Notes: a model not told the origin generated them from the sequence alone. 64,000 bases of DNA from Microvirga terrae (GCF_013307435.2 NZ_CP102845.1:4569501-4633500); one strand, 5' to 3'. Shown: positions 46,798-56,095, counted from the first letter of the stretch. Program-made: numbers and translations.

Positions 46798-46942
46798 CGG
46801 ATCAGGTTCTGCCCCAGAGGGAGATGAAGCGCAGGGAGATCTCCCCGCACGGTTAAACTCAATGTAGGCACACCGTCCCGCCTTGCCAAGGGAATGCGGC
46901 ACCCATGGGGCGCGATCCGATAACGTTGGCTAAGAGATTCGG

Positions 46943-47962
46943 CTAACGGCCCCGGCGCCGGGGCGGTTCCGGCCGGATGGACACCCGCCCCGCGCGATTG
47001 AGCCGCACGAGGGCGCCGGCGATGGTGAGGCTCGAGCCCTCCCCTGCCCTGAGGGCGTCCCGGAGCCGCTCCGTACAGGCTTCGAGCCGGTCGAGACGGC
47101 CGGCCGCGAAACCCGCCCTGACCAGGGCCTGATCCAGCGCCCGGACGGCAATGGCGAAAGGCTCGCTTGCAAGGATGCCGGCCTGGAACGAGAGACAGTT
47201 GCCTTCGAAGATCGGATCCGCCTGGTCCAGAACCTCGCGCGCCTTGAGGCCGAGCGCCTCCTCGGCCTGGGCGGCTCGCCCGGCGAGGCGCGCCAGCCGC
47301 TCGGCATCGAGCCCCTCCGCGGCCAGGAGCGGCATGAGCCTGCGCCAGCGCACGCGGGCGTAAAGCTCGCTGGCGTTGGACGGATCCTCCACGAAGGGCC
47401 AGCCCCGCTCCCGGCAGAGATCGAGGAGGGCAGCCTTCGGCCAGTCGAGCAGGGGGCGCACGTGCCGGATACCGGACCGGTCGGTCTCGCGGCGCATGCC
47501 GGCAACACCCGCAAGGCCCGAGCCCCGGGCCATCCGCATCAGCACCGTCTCGGCCTGATCGTCGCGGGTATGGGCGGTGACGAGATGGGTCGCGTCGGCC
47601 TGGAGGGCATGTCCGACGAGGAGCCGGTAGCGCGCCTCGCGCGCCGCCTCCTGGATGCCCGTCCGCGGCTTGTCGCCGGTCCAGGCGAGGATCGTGTGCG
47701 GCAGGCCCAAGGCGGCGGCTTCCCACCCGACGAACACGGCCTCGGCGGCGGCTTCCGGCCGCAGGCCGTGATCGACGGTGGCGATCAGGACAGGAGGCCG
47801 TGAGCCGGATGCGGCCCAGCGGGCGAGCAGATGCATCAGGACAGTCGAATCGGGCCCGCCCGACACGGCGGCAACGATGCCCGAGGCTTGGCTCAGAGAG
47901 GCGAAAAGGCGCTCCAGCCCATCATCCGAGAGCGCATCCTCGGGGGGCGGAGGAGAGGCCAT
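46943..47962 (-). CDS. tilS: tRNA(Ile)-lysidine synthase
   Basis: The 339-residue enzyme attaches lysine to C34 of the CAU-anticodon tRNA-Ile so that it reads AUA. The ATP-pyrophosphatase loop SGGPDS is at residues 34-39, HGLRPEA near 65 and THLVTAHTRDDQAETVLMR near 125 are TilS blocks. The C-terminal extension is short compared with the E. coli enzyme. A GTG at 47965 directly precedes the chosen ATG and either may be used. It follows cpoB after 30 bp, as in the common tol-pal gene order. Confidence 0.94.
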   Translation of the reverse strand: MASPPPPEDALSDDGLERLFASLSQASGIVAAVSGGPDSTVLMHLLARWAASGSRPPVLIATVDHGLRPEAAAEAVFVGWEAAALGLPHTILAWTGDKPRTGIQEAAREARYRLLVGHALQADATHLVTAHTRDDQAETVLMRMARGSGLAGVAGMRRETDRSGIRHVRPLLDWPKAALLDLCRERGWPFVEDPSNASELYARVRWRRLMPLLAAEGLDAERLARLAGRAAQAEEALGLKAREVLDQADPIFEGNCLSFQAGILASEPFAIAVRALDQALVRAGFAAGRLDRLEACTERLRDALRAGEGSSLTIAGALVRLNRAGRVSIRPEPPRRRGR

Positions 47963-47992
47963 CACCCGGCCCTCGCAGAATCGGTCAGCGGC

Positions 47993-49012
47993 TCAGCTGC
48001 ACTTGATGCGCTTCTGCTCGCGGTCGGAGGCCTGGCGCACGGGGGCCGAGGCCTGGGGGTACTTGCGGTCGAGCTCGGCGAAGACCGCGCAGGCGCGGTC
48101 CTTGGCTCCGAGCCCGTTCAGCGAGATGCCGAGCCGCAGCAGGGCATCGGGCGCCTTGGCGGCGTCGGGGTGTTCGGCCGTGACGTTCAGGAACTGCTCG
48201 GCGGCCTCGCGGTAGCGGTTGCGCTGGAGGTAGGTCTCGCCCAGCCAGAAGGTCGCCTCGGGCACCAGCTTGTCGCGGGGATTGGACTGCAGGAAACGGC
48301 GGAAGCCCATCTCGGCCTGGTCGTACTGCTTCTGCGCGAAGGAGGCATAGGCGGCATCGAAATCGGAGCGAGGGTTGCCGACGCTCGTTGCCGCGACGCT
48401 CGGGCCCGGCCGCTCGGCCAGGGCACCCTGGGGAAGGGCACCCTGGGGAAGGGCTCCCTGCGGCAGCCCGGCGACACGCTCGTGCGCACCGCCGCCATCC
48501 ATCGGAACTCCGTCGAGGCCGCCCTCCTCGTCCTGCTCGATCAGGTCGCCGATCCCGGCGAGCCGCCCGCCGGGCAGCGGCACGGGACGGCCCGCATCCG
48601 CCGTCAGAGGGGCAGACGGGGTCGTGGTGCCGAGCGGCCTGGGCGCCCCGGGAGCGTCCGGCGTCTCGGACGGGTCGAACACGTCGCTCCGGCGCTGCGG
48701 CTGGGCTGGGGCCGGCTGGGCCTGGGGCTGCGCCGGGCGTGCCGGCGTGGTGGTGGGCGACGAAGGCCGAGAACCGCCACGGCCTTCCTGGAAGCGGAAC
48801 TCCACGTCCTCCTGGAACTTGCGGAGCTGCTCCTTGAGCTGGCGGTTTTCGTGCTGAAGCTGCTCCATCTGGCCGGAGAGCTGGCGGAACTGGCTCTCGA
48901 GCCGGTTCAGGCGCACGATCGCATCGGCGGCATCCTGCGCAGCGGCAGGGGAGACCGCAGTTGCAGCCAGAGCCAAGGCAAAGGCGAAAAAGACAAACAG
49001 ACGTCGAAACAT
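47993..49012 (-). CDS. cpoB: Tol-Pal associated protein CpoB (YbgF)
   Basis: The 339-residue periplasmic protein helps coordinate peptidoglycan synthesis with outer-membrane constriction through the Tol system. A signal peptide spans residues 1-25 (ending SPAAAQ), an N-terminal coiled coil covers about 28-72 with LESQFRQLSGQMEQLQHEN, a long Pro/Gly-rich linker follows, and three TPR-like repeats occupy about 215-335 (AYASFAQKQYDQAEMGFRRFL onward). The linker carries three in-frame 15-bp repeats encoding LPQGA. It lies downstream of pal with a strong terminator in the gap. Confidence 0.92.
   Translation of the reverse strand: MFRRLFVFFAFALALAATAVSPAAAQDAADAIVRLNRLESQFRQLSGQMEQLQHENRQLKEQLRKFQEDVEFRFQEGRGGSRPSSPTTTPARPAQPQAQPAPAQPQRRSDVFDPSETPDAPGAPRPLGTTTPSAPLTADAGRPVPLPGGRLAGIGDLIEQDEEGGLDGVPMDGGGAHERVAGLPQGALPQGALPQGALAERPGPSVAATSVGNPRSDFDAAYASFAQKQYDQAEMGFRRFLQSNPRDKLVPEATFWLGETYLQRNRYREAAEQFLNVTAEHPDAAKAPDALLRLGISLNGLGAKDRACAVFAELDRKYPQASAPVRQASDREQKRIKCS
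48422..48466. repeat. three tandem 15-bp repeats inside cpoB
   Basis: Two identical 15-bp units and one diverged unit follow each other without a gap and encode LPQGA three times in the CpoB linker. Copy number could change without shifting the frame. Confidence 0.85.
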
Positions 49013-49056
49013 GCTGGGATACCGTGAGGGTCCTCGGACGAGGAGGCCGATAACAC

Positions 49057-49092
49057 AAAAGCGCCGCCACGGCGATACCGTGGCGGCGCTTT
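49057..49092 (-). terminator. pal terminator
   Basis: A perfect 15-bp stem (AAAGCGCCGCCACGG and CCGTGGCGGCGCTTT) with a five-base loop ends in TTTT on the minus strand. It separates pal from cpoB, 45 bp before the cpoB start. Confidence 0.85.
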
Positions 49093-49179
49093 GCGATGTC
49101 ACGAGAGCTTGAACTCGAGACCCGAACCCGACCATGGACCCGGTTCGTGGGATCAAAGCCAATGCTCCCTCATTGAAGA

Positions 49180-49227
49180 GCGCATCGTCCGGGCGGAAAA
49201 CCGGATCCACTTGTCGGCACGATGCGC
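49180..49227. repeat. intergenic palindrome, family 2 (copy B)
   Basis: A 48-bp element between pal and cpoB with terminal arms GCGCATCG and CGATGCGC. Its core is the exact reverse complement of the 20-bp core of copy A near 34.4 kb. Confidence 0.82.
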
Positions 49228-49238
49228 CGGGTGAGGCT

Positions 49239-49745
49239 TTATGCCCCGGCGCCGCCGCCGAGCACGGTGACCGCGCGGCGGTTCTGCGACCAGCAGGAGA
49301 TGTCGTTGCAGACCGCGACGGGACGTTCCTTGCCGTAGGACACGGTGCGGAAACGGTTGCCCGGGATGCCGCGGGAGATGAGATAGTCGCGGACGACCTG
49401 GGCGCGGCGGGCGGAGAGCGAGTAGTTGTACTCGCGGGTGCCGCGCTCGTCCGCATGGCCTTCGAGGATGAAGGTGTAGTTCGGATAGCGCTGCAGCCAC
49501 TGCGCCTGCTTGTCGAGGGTGGCGACGGCCGTGGGGGTCAGGTCGGTCGAGTCGGTCTCGAAGAACACGCGGTCGCCCACGTTGACGACGAAATCCTGGG
49601 CACTGCCCGGGGTGGCGGCGCCGCCGGCCCCGAAGCCTCCGGCTCCAGCTCCATCGGCCATGCCATCTTTGTTGGACGAACACGCCGCCGCCCCGAGGGC
49701 GAGGACGATAGCAGCGGCGAACTTGACGGCGCGCAGCGTCATCAT
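49239..49745 (-). CDS. pal: peptidoglycan-associated lipoprotein Pal
   Basis: This 168-residue outer-membrane lipoprotein binds peptidoglycan and TolB. The lipobox LGAAAC places the lipidated cysteine at residue 22. A Gly/Ala-rich linker precedes the OmpA-like domain (about 55-160), which has FETDSTDLTPTAVATLDKQAQWL and the peptidoglycan-binding GHADERGTREYNYSLSARRA motif. I chose ATG 49745 because AAGGAG lies eight bases upstream; the TTG at 49751 would be too close to it. Pal is separated from tolB by cls and hdeD on the other strand. Confidence 0.96.
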   Translation of the reverse strand: MMTLRAVKFAAAIVLALGAAACSSNKDGMADGAGAGGFGAGGAATPGSAQDFVVNVGDRVFFETDSTDLTPTAVATLDKQAQWLQRYPNYTFILEGHADERGTREYNYSLSARRAQVVRDYLISRGIPGNRFRTVSYGKERPVAVCNDISCWSQNRRAVTVLGGGAGA

Positions 49746-50006
49746 TGGCAATACTCCTTACACATACGTTTGCCGAACGTTGTGTCTTTCATATCGGGAG
49801 GATGGTTAAAGGAGGGTTCCGTCAACCGTGAGGAGACATGCGGGATTAAGGTGAATTATGGCCAAGTTGTGGAAGTTCGGGTTAGGGTTAACCGCCCGTA
49901 AAAACCTTCATGCGGCGTTCTTCATTCCTATCGTAAGGTCATCCCGCAAGGTGGTCCACGCGAAGCTCGGCTGCTGCCGATTGTGCGTCTCGAGCGTTGA
50001 GAGGTG

Positions 50007-51518
50007 ATGAATATCGTGACGACCCAGTCCGGAAGCCGCGGACATCCCTATCGCCAAGCCCTGGACGATCTCCGTCTGGAGAGGGCGTTCTCGCGCATCG
50101 CCGACAGCGACCTGCGCCACGGCAACGCCATCGCCCTGCTGCGGGACTCGCGGGAGAACTACCCGGCCTGGCTGGAGGCGATCCGGTCGGCGCGGACCGT
50201 GATCCATTTCGAGAACTTCATCATCGCGGACGACGAGACCGGCCAGGCCTTCGCGGAAGCCCTCATGGAGCGGGCCCGTGCCGGCGTGCGGGTCCGGGTG
50301 CTCTACGACTGGCTCGGATCCTCCTTCCGCGCCCTGCCCCGTTACTGGCGACGCCTGCGCGAGGCCGGGGTCGAGGCCCGGGTCTTCAACCCTCCCCGGC
50401 TGACCGACCCGTTCTGGGTTCGCCGCGACCATCGCAAGCTGATCACCGTCGACGGGCGCATCGCCTTCGTGTCCGGTCTGTGCATCTCGGACAACTGGGT
50501 CGGCAAGAACGGCCACGAACCATGGCGTGATACGGGCCTGTCCCTGGAAGGGCCCGTGGTGGCGGATCTCGACGCGACCTTCGCCGAGAGCTGGGTTCTC
50601 GCCGGCATGAAGCCGATCCCGAGGTCCGAGATGCCCCACGCCGACCTGATCCCGCATGCCGGTTCCGTGGCGGCGCGGGTCATCAGCGGCGAGCCCGGCA
50701 TGTTCCGTACCTACCGGGTCGACCAGTTCATCGCCGCGACCGCCCAGCGCAACCTCTGGCTCACCGACGCCTATTTCGTCGCCACCACGTCCTACGTGCA
50801 GGCCCTGGGGGAAGCGGCGCGAGACGGCGTGGACGTGCGTCTCCTCGTTCCCGGATCGAGCGACGTGCCGGCCCTGCAGCCGGTGGTGCGGGCCGGCTAC
50901 CGCTCCCTCATCGAAGCCGGCATCAGGGTCTATGAATGGAACGGCTCGATGCTCCACGCCAAGACGGCGGTGGTAGACGGACGCTGGGCCCGGGTCGGGT
51001 CCACCAACCTCAACATCGCCAGCTGGGCGACGAACTGGGAGCTCGACGTGGTGGTCGAGGATCCGGGCTTCGCCGAGGCCATGGAGGCGATGTACCTGGA
51101 GGATCTAGCCAACGCGACGGAGATCGTCCCCGGCTGGCAGTCGAGGCGGCGCCAGGCCAGGAACATGCGCTCGCGCCGCGGCCATCGCTTCAAGAGAGGC
51201 GGCGTGCGCAGGCTCGCGGCCGGCGCCCTGGCGCTGTCGAGCACGGTCGGCAAGGCAGTCGGATCCCGCTCCCTCACGGCCACGGAGGCGAGCAGCGTCG
51301 CGATCATCGGCTTCGCATTCCTGGCCCTCGCCGCGCTGGTCACGGCCTTCCCTGTCGTGATCGTCTCTCCGATCGTCATCGTGCTGGCCTGGCTCGGGAT
51401 CGCGCTCCTGATCCGCGCCTTCCGGCTCAAGCGGCGGGTGCGCCTGAGGCACCGGAAGCTTGCCCTCCGGCGCAAACTGAGCAAGATCAAGCAGAACGAG
51501 GCGTCGCCCGGCGAATAG
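50007..51518 (+). CDS. cls: phospholipase D-like cardiolipin synthase
   Basis: The 503-residue protein has two HKD motifs: HRKLITVD at residues 142-149 and HAKTAVVD at 317-324, the second followed by GSTNLN. This is the catalytic pair of bacterial cardiolipin synthases, which condense phosphatidylglycerol. Unlike E. coli ClsA it lacks N-terminal membrane helices; instead a basic region (about 375-400) and two hydrophobic helices (about 430-470) lie at the C-terminus. A bare phospholipase function is possible. The start is uncertain among GTG 50004, ATG 50007 and GTG 50016. It interrupts the tol-pal order. Confidence 0.87.
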   Translation: MNIVTTQSGSRGHPYRQALDDLRLERAFSRIADSDLRHGNAIALLRDSRENYPAWLEAIRSARTVIHFENFIIADDETGQAFAEALMERARAGVRVRVLYDWLGSSFRALPRYWRRLREAGVEARVFNPPRLTDPFWVRRDHRKLITVDGRIAFVSGLCISDNWVGKNGHEPWRDTGLSLEGPVVADLDATFAESWVLAGMKPIPRSEMPHADLIPHAGSVAARVISGEPGMFRTYRVDQFIAATAQRNLWLTDAYFVATTSYVQALGEAARDGVDVRLLVPGSSDVPALQPVVRAGYRSLIEAGIRVYEWNGSMLHAKTAVVDGRWARVGSTNLNIASWATNWELDVVVEDPGFAEAMEAMYLEDLANATEIVPGWQSRRRQARNMRSRRGHRFKRGGVRRLAAGALALSSTVGKAVGSRSLTATEASSVAIIGFAFLALAALVTAFPVVIVSPIVIVLAWLGIALLIRAFRLKRRVRLRHRKLALRRKLSKIKQNEASPGE

Positions 51519-51536
51519 GCATCGAGAAGAATAAAA

Positions 51537-51562
51537 GGAAACCAACGGTCAAGCTTGGCGTT
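51537..51562 (+). promoter_or_regulatory. possible EcfG-like promoter before hdeD
   Basis: GGAAA and CGTT are spaced by 17 bp, one mismatch from the EcfG consensus. It is 160 bp upstream of hdeD, a family often under general stress control. Chance occurrence is possible. Confidence 0.28.
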
Positions 51563-51642
51563 GACCTCGAGCAGGCGCATCGCGCGGGCCGGAAGGACCG
51601 CGTCCGCAAGACGTTCATCAGAATGCGCCCCAGGGGAGTGAA

Positions 51643-51686
51643 CATCGGATGGGTCCGGACTGGAGATCCGCTTGCCACGTCCGATG
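51643..51686. repeat. intergenic palindrome, family 2-like (diverged)
   Basis: Outer arms CATCGGA and TCCGATG enclose a GC-rich core between cls and hdeD. The arms match the REP-like variant at 34478-34530; the core is diverged. Confidence 0.55.
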
Positions 51687-51722
51687 CTGAAAGCAGTGCG
51701 TCCCTTTTCGAGGAGGACTCCT

Positions 51723-52337
51723 ATGGCTACAGGCACCACCGGCTCTTTCAACACCCTTGATCGCACCCACGCCATGAGCCAGCTTCTGGCGCAGAACTGG
51801 TGGGCTCTGGCGCTCCGCGGCGTCTTTGCGATCATCTTTGCCCTCATCGCCTTCTTCTCGCCGGGAGCCACGCTCCTGTCCCTGGTCTGGGTCTTCGCCG
51901 CCTACATGCTGGTCGACGGCGTGTTCGGCATCGTGGCGGCGGTCCGGGCCGCGTCCAACAACCAGCGCTGGGGCCTTCTGATCCTCGAGGGCATCCTCAA
52001 CATCCTGGTCGGCGTCGTCGCGTTCATCATGCCCGGGCTGACGGTCCTGTTCTTCGTCACCCTGATGGCCGTGTGGTCGCTGATCACCGGCGTCCTGATG
52101 ATCGTGGCCGCGTTCAAGCTCAACCCGACCTACGGCCGCGGCTGGCTGATCTTCAGCGGCATCGTGTCGGTGCTGTTCGGCGTCGCGCTGCTGCTCGCCC
52201 CCCTCGTCGGCGCCGTGGTGCTGACCTGGTGGCTCGGCGCCTATGCGCTCGTCTTCGGCATCTCCCTCCTGGTCCTCGCCTTCAAGCTCAAGGGCCACAA
52301 GGACGAGACCGGCAGCGCAGCCCCGATGGCCGCCTAA
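51723..52337 (+). CDS. hdeD: HdeD/DUF308 membrane protein
   Basis: The 204-residue protein has six transmembrane helices arranged as three similar hairpins, the pattern of the HdeD acid-resistance family (DUF308). WWALALRGVFAIIFALIAFFSPG near residue 26 and WGLLILEGILNILVGVVAFIMPG near 83 are two repeats of the same motif. The family is linked to acid and general stress resistance, but the mechanism is unknown. GAGGAGG lies before the ATG. It shares a bidirectional terminator with convergent tolB. Confidence 0.85.
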   Translation: MATGTTGSFNTLDRTHAMSQLLAQNWWALALRGVFAIIFALIAFFSPGATLLSLVWVFAAYMLVDGVFGIVAAVRAASNNQRWGLLILEGILNILVGVVAFIMPGLTVLFFVTLMAVWSLITGVLMIVAAFKLNPTYGRGWLIFSGIVSVLFGVALLLAPLVGAVVLTWWLGAYALVFGISLLVLAFKLKGHKDETGSAAPMAA

Positions 52338-52343
52338 ATAAGG

Positions 52344-52368
52344 GAAAGGGCGCCAGAGGCGCCCTTTC
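52344..52368. terminator. bidirectional terminator between hdeD and tolB
   Basis: A perfect 11-bp stem (GAAAGGGCGCC and GGCGCCCTTTC) with an AGA loop lies in the 40-bp convergent gap; short T-tracts occur on both sides. Confidence 0.78.
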
Positions 52369-52377
52369 GACGTCGAT

Positions 52378-53712
52378 TCAGTTGCTCTGCCGGCTCTCGC
52401 TCAGAAGCGGCGACCAGGTGGGGTCGGACGCGAAGGACGGGGTCGGCACCGGCTGTTCCACGCGGCCGGTGATGTCGACCATGTAGAGCTTGCCGCCGGC
52501 CTGTCCGCCCGGATCGCGGAAGAACAGGATGTACTGGCCGTTGGGCGCCCAGGTCGGGCTCTCGTTGTGGAAGCCTTCCGTAAGGATGCGCTCGCCCGAG
52601 CCGTCCGGCTTCATGATGCCGATGGCGAAGCCGCCCGCGCGCTGCTTCGTGAAGGCGATGTAGTCGCCGCGGGGCGACCAGGCCGGCTGCGAATAGGCGC
52701 CGTCGCCGAAGGAGATGCGGCGCTGATTCGAGCCGTCCGCGTTCATGGCGTAGATCTGCTGCTTGCCGCCGCGGTCGCTCTCGAACACGATCTGGCTGCC
52801 GTCCGGCGAGAAGGACGGCGAGGTGTCGATGGCGGCCGTCGATGTCAGGCGCGTGGTGTTGCGCGAGCCCAGATCCATCATGAAGATGTTGGCGTTGCCG
52901 CCCTGCTGCAGGCTCATGACGATGCGCTGCCCGTCGGGCGCGAAGCGCGGCGAGGAGGCCATGTCGGGGAAGTTGCCCAGCACCTGACGGGTGCCTGTCT
53001 CCAGGTTGATGACCTGAACGCGCGGCTGCTGGCCCTCGACCTGGGCCGAATAGGTGATGTCCTGGGTGGCCGGCGAGTAGCGCGGCGTCACCACCGAGGT
53101 GTCGCCTTGCGTCAGGTAGCGCACGTTGGCCCCGTCCTGATCCATGATCGCCAGGCGCTTGCGCCGGTTCTCCTTCGGGCCCGATTCGTCGACGAACACG
53201 ATGCGCGTGTCGAAGAAGCCGCCGAAGCCCGTCACCTTGGAATAGACCGCATCGGAGATGATGTGGCCGACGCGGCGCCAGAAATTGGCGTCCGTCACGT
53301 ATTGCTGGCCGGTGAGCTGCTGGCCGGACTCAATGTCCCACAGGCGGAACTCGGCGCGAAGGCGGCCCGACGGATCGCGCGAGACGCGGCCCGTCACGAG
53401 CGCCTGGGCGCCCGCCATCTTCCAGGCGTCGAAGCGCGGCGCCGCGTCGAAGGAGGGACGCTCGGGGAAGCGCGACTTGTCGAGCGGCGCGAAATAGCCG
53501 GAGCGCTGCAGATTGCTGGTGATGATGCCGGACACCCGCTGCCCGAGATCGCCCTCGCCGGAGAAATCGGCAACGGCGATCGGCATGGGCTGGAACTGCC
53601 CGCCCGGTCCGACGCGGAAGGAGAGCTGCGCCTGGGCGGCCGGCGCGAGCGCCGCCATCGGCACGACGACGGCCAGCGCGACGAGAAGACGGGAAAGGAA
53701 GCGAGTGATCAT
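52378..53712 (-). CDS. tolB: Tol-Pal translocation protein TolB
   Basis: The 444-residue periplasmic protein has a signal peptide (about 1-29, ending AAQAQ), an N-terminal alpha/beta domain and a six-bladed beta-propeller built from WD40-like repeats such as [29 protein letters not shown] and [14 protein letters not shown]. It links Pal to TolA during outer-membrane constriction. The ATG at 53712 was chosen over TTG 53727 as it starts the signal peptide. tolA lies 27 bp upstream. Confidence 0.96.
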   Translation of the reverse strand: MITRFLSRLLVALAVVVPMAALAPAAQAQLSFRVGPGGQFQPMPIAVADFSGEGDLGQRVSGIITSNLQRSGYFAPLDKSRFPERPSFDAAPRFDAWKMAGAQALVTGRVSRDPSGRLRAEFRLWDIESGQQLTGQQYVTDANFWRRVGHIISDAVYSKVTGFGGFFDTRIVFVDESGPKENRRKRLAIMDQDGANVRYLTQGDTSVVTPRYSPATQDITYSAQVEGQQPRVQVINLETGTRQVLGNFPDMASSPRFAPDGQRIVMSLQQGGNANIFMMDLGSRNTTRLTSTAAIDTSPSFSPDGSQIVFESDRGGKQQIYAMNADGSNQRRISFGDGAYSQPAWSPRGDYIAFTKQRAGGFAIGIMKPDGSGERILTEGFHNESPTWAPNGQYILFFRDPGGQAGGKLYMVDITGRVEQPVPTPSFASDPTWSPLLSESRQSN

Positions 53713-53739
53713 GGGATGCTGTCTCAAGCGTGATGGGCT

Positions 53740-54867
53740 TTAAGAGAGAGGAGGATCGAACTGGACGTTCAGGACCTTCCAGTCCGCGTAATACGGAACG
53801 AACTTCGCCGGGATCTCGAACTGGCGGCACTTGCGGATGGCGCGGACGGCCGCGTCGGCGACCGCGCGATCGGTCGAGCTGCTCCCGGCCTGGAGAATGC
53901 GGGGCTCGGTGCTGAGCGATCCGTCCTGATTCAGACGGATGTCGAGAATGGGAGCCGTGACCTGCCCGCCCGAGGCGGAGATCGGCGCGCTGTAGCAGCG
54001 CTCGATCTGCGAGACCAGCAGCCCGATGAGCGCGTCGCGCAGGCTCGGCGACAGCTTCGCGGCCGATCCCGTCGCGGTGCCGAGGGAAGCGGTCTTCTGG
54101 ACCTCCGCGCCGGTCGCGCCGGTGGACTGGTTCTTTTCCTTGCTGTCGAGGAATTGCTTCAGGTCGCCCATGTCGAGCTTTTTGGCGAGCTGGGCCTCCT
54201 TGCGCGCCTTGGCCTCGGCCTCTTCCTTGGCCTTGGCCTCCGCGAGCTTCTTCTCGGCCTCGGCCTTCGCCTTGGCGTCCGCTTCCGCCTTGGCCTTGGC
54301 CTTCGCCTCCGCGACGCGCTTCGCCTCCGCGTCGGCTTCCGCCTTCGCTTTGGCCTCCGCCTTGGCCTTGGCTTCCGCCTCGACCTTCGCCTGCTCGGCC
54401 GCCTTGGCCTTCTCGATGGCCTCGGCTTCGGCCTTTTCCTGCAACTTCTTCTCTTCTGCGGCCTTGGCCTCGGCGGCCTTCTCCTCCTGGGAGCGGGTCG
54501 GCGGCGCGGGCGGCGGAGGCTTGGCGGCCACCGGCTCTTCCTTGTCGGCGACCTTCATCTCTTCAGGACGCTTCGGAGGTGCGGGCGCATCGCGCTTGTC
54601 CTCGCCGGGATCCTTCAGCTCGGCCTTGTCGGCCACACGCTCGGCGCGGGGCGGCTTCGGCTGCATGTCCTTGGCGGTTTTCTCGCCCTTGGTGATCTGG
54701 GAGAGCTGGTTGTCGGTGATGATCTCGACCGGGATCCCCTCCTCGGCCTGGGGAAATTCGGTCCCGACCGACAGGCCGATCAGGGCGGCCGCCAACAGCG
54801 ACGCGTGCGCGACGCCCGAGACCCACAGGCCCGGCTCGGAGGTGTTGAATTTCAGCTTCAACGCCAC
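53740..54867 (-). CDS. tolA: Tol-Pal protein TolA
   Basis: The 375-residue protein spans the periplasm. One N-terminal helix (about residues 15-35, SGVAHASLLAAALIGL) anchors it to TolQR, a long Ala/Lys/Glu-rich helix covers about 125-235, and the C-terminal domain (about 270-375) reaches TolB and Pal. The central helix is encoded by low-complexity DNA around 54170-54490. Start is GTG with AGGGGG seven bases upstream. Confidence 0.94.
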   Translation of the reverse strand: MALKLKFNTSEPGLWVSGVAHASLLAAALIGLSVGTEFPQAEEGIPVEIITDNQLSQITKGEKTAKDMQPKPPRAERVADKAELKDPGEDKRDAPAPPKRPEEMKVADKEEPVAAKPPPPAPPTRSQEEKAAEAKAAEEKKLQEKAEAEAIEKAKAAEQAKVEAEAKAKAEAKAKAEADAEAKRVAEAKAKAKAEADAKAKAEAEKKLAEAKAKEEAEAKARKEAQLAKKLDMGDLKQFLDSKEKNQSTGATGAEVQKTASLGTATGSAAKLSPSLRDALIGLLVSQIERCYSAPISASGGQVTAPILDIRLNQDGSLSTEPRILQAGSSSTDRAVADAAVRAIRKCRQFEIPAKFVPYYADWKVLNVQFDPPLS

Positions 54868-54895
54868 GTGTGTCTGCCCCCTGCTCTCATTCCGC

Positions 54896-55342
54896 TCAGC
54901 GCTGGTCGACCTCGGTCACGAGGGCGACGCGCTTGTAGCCCGCCGTGGTGACGATCGACATCACCTGGGCGACACGGCCGTAATCCACCTTCTTGTCCCC
55001 GCGCACGAAGATCCGCTCGTCGAAGCCGGACTTCGACACCTCCGCGAGCTTGCCCACGATGGCCTCGTCCACCAGTTCGGCTTCGCCCAGGAACACCTGG
55101 CCGGTCGCCTTGATCGAGAGTGTCACGGGCGTCGCATCGGAATTCAGCGGCGCGGCCTTGGTCTGCGGCAGGTCGAGCGGCACGCCGGCGGTCATCATGG
55201 GAGCCGCCACCATGAAGATGATGAGCAGCACCAGCATGACGTCGATGAACGGCGTCATGTTGATTTCGTTGATCGCGCCGGGCGTGCGGCCGCGCCTGCG
55301 CCGCCGTCCGCCGCCCCCTGCCGCTCCTGCCGTCATGGCCAT
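54896..55342 (-). CDS. tolR: Tol-Pal protein TolR
   Basis: This 148-residue ExbD-family protein has a Gly/Arg-rich N-terminus, one helix near residues 30-50 and a periplasmic domain. The proton-path Asp lies in NMTPFIDVMLVLLIIFM near residue 34. With TolQ it forms the proton-driven motor that energises TolA. It starts 12 bp after tolQ and is followed by tolA after 28 bp. Confidence 0.95.
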   Translation of the reverse strand: MAMTAGAAGGGGRRRRRGRTPGAINEINMTPFIDVMLVLLIIFMVAAPMMTAGVPLDLPQTKAAPLNSDATPVTLSIKATGQVFLGEAELVDEAIVGKLAEVSKSGFDERIFVRGDKKVDYGRVAQVMSIVTTAGYKRVALVTEVDQR

Positions 55343-55354
55343 GCCGGATCCCCC

Positions 55355-56095
55355 TTACGCCGCGTTGGCGGGGTGGTGACCCGCATGGCCGATGCGCTCG
55401 TCGATCTGGCGCGACAGGATGGCCGAGAATTCGTCGGCGAAGCCTTCAAGCCGGGTCTGGAGCTTGCCGACCTCCGACTGGAGCTTGTTGTAGGCGAGCA
55501 CCGCCGGAATGGCCGCGAACAACCCGATGGCGGTGGCGAACAGCGCCTCCGCGATGCCCGGCGCCACGACCGCCAGGCTGGTGTTCTTGGAGGCGGCAAT
55601 CGAGGTGAAGGAATTCATAATGCCCACCACCGTGCCGAACAGGCCGATATACGGGCCGGCCGAACCAATGGAGGCCAGCACCGTCAGGCGGGAATTGAGC
55701 CGCTCCACCTCACGCTGGATGGTCACGTCGAGAACCTTGTCGATACGCTGGGGCAGGCTCTGGAACGAGCGGCCCGAGCCCTCGAACGAACGCTTCCACT
55801 CGCGCATGGCGGCGACGAACACGGCCGCGAGGCCCGTGGCCGGGCGGCTCTGGAGGGAGCGGTAGAGTTCCTCGAGCGACTGGCCGGACCAGAACACGTC
55901 CTCGAATCGGTCCATGGCGCGCTTGGAGCGGGCGTAGAGGAGCGTCTTGTCGATGATGATGGCCCAGCACCAGACGGAGGCAGCCAGCAGGCCCAGCATC
56001 ACGAGCTTGACGATGAAATGGGCCTGCCAGAACAGGCCGAAGAAGGACAGTTCGTGGGCCACAGGGACGGCCTGGGCCACATCAGCCGGGTTCAT
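55355..56095 (-). CDS. tolQ: Tol-Pal protein TolQ
   Basis: This 246-residue MotA/ExbB-family channel protein has three helices (about residues 20-45, 140-165 and 180-205). GPYIGLFGTVVGIMNSF near 150 and APGIAEALFATAIGLFAAIPAVLAYN near 180 are the conserved helix motifs forming the proton path with TolR. The ATG at 56095 begins MNPADVAQ with GAGAGAG upstream. A 299-bp gap to ybgC probably holds the tolQRAB promoter, though I could not assign one. Confidence 0.95.
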   Translation of the reverse strand: MNPADVAQAVPVAHELSFFGLFWQAHFIVKLVMLGLLAASVWCWAIIIDKTLLYARSKRAMDRFEDVFWSGQSLEELYRSLQSRPATGLAAVFVAAMREWKRSFEGSGRSFQSLPQRIDKVLDVTIQREVERLNSRLTVLASIGSAGPYIGLFGTVVGIMNSFTSIAASKNTSLAVVAPGIAEALFATAIGLFAAIPAVLAYNKLQSEVGKLQTRLEGFADEFSAILSRQIDERIGHAGHHPANAA

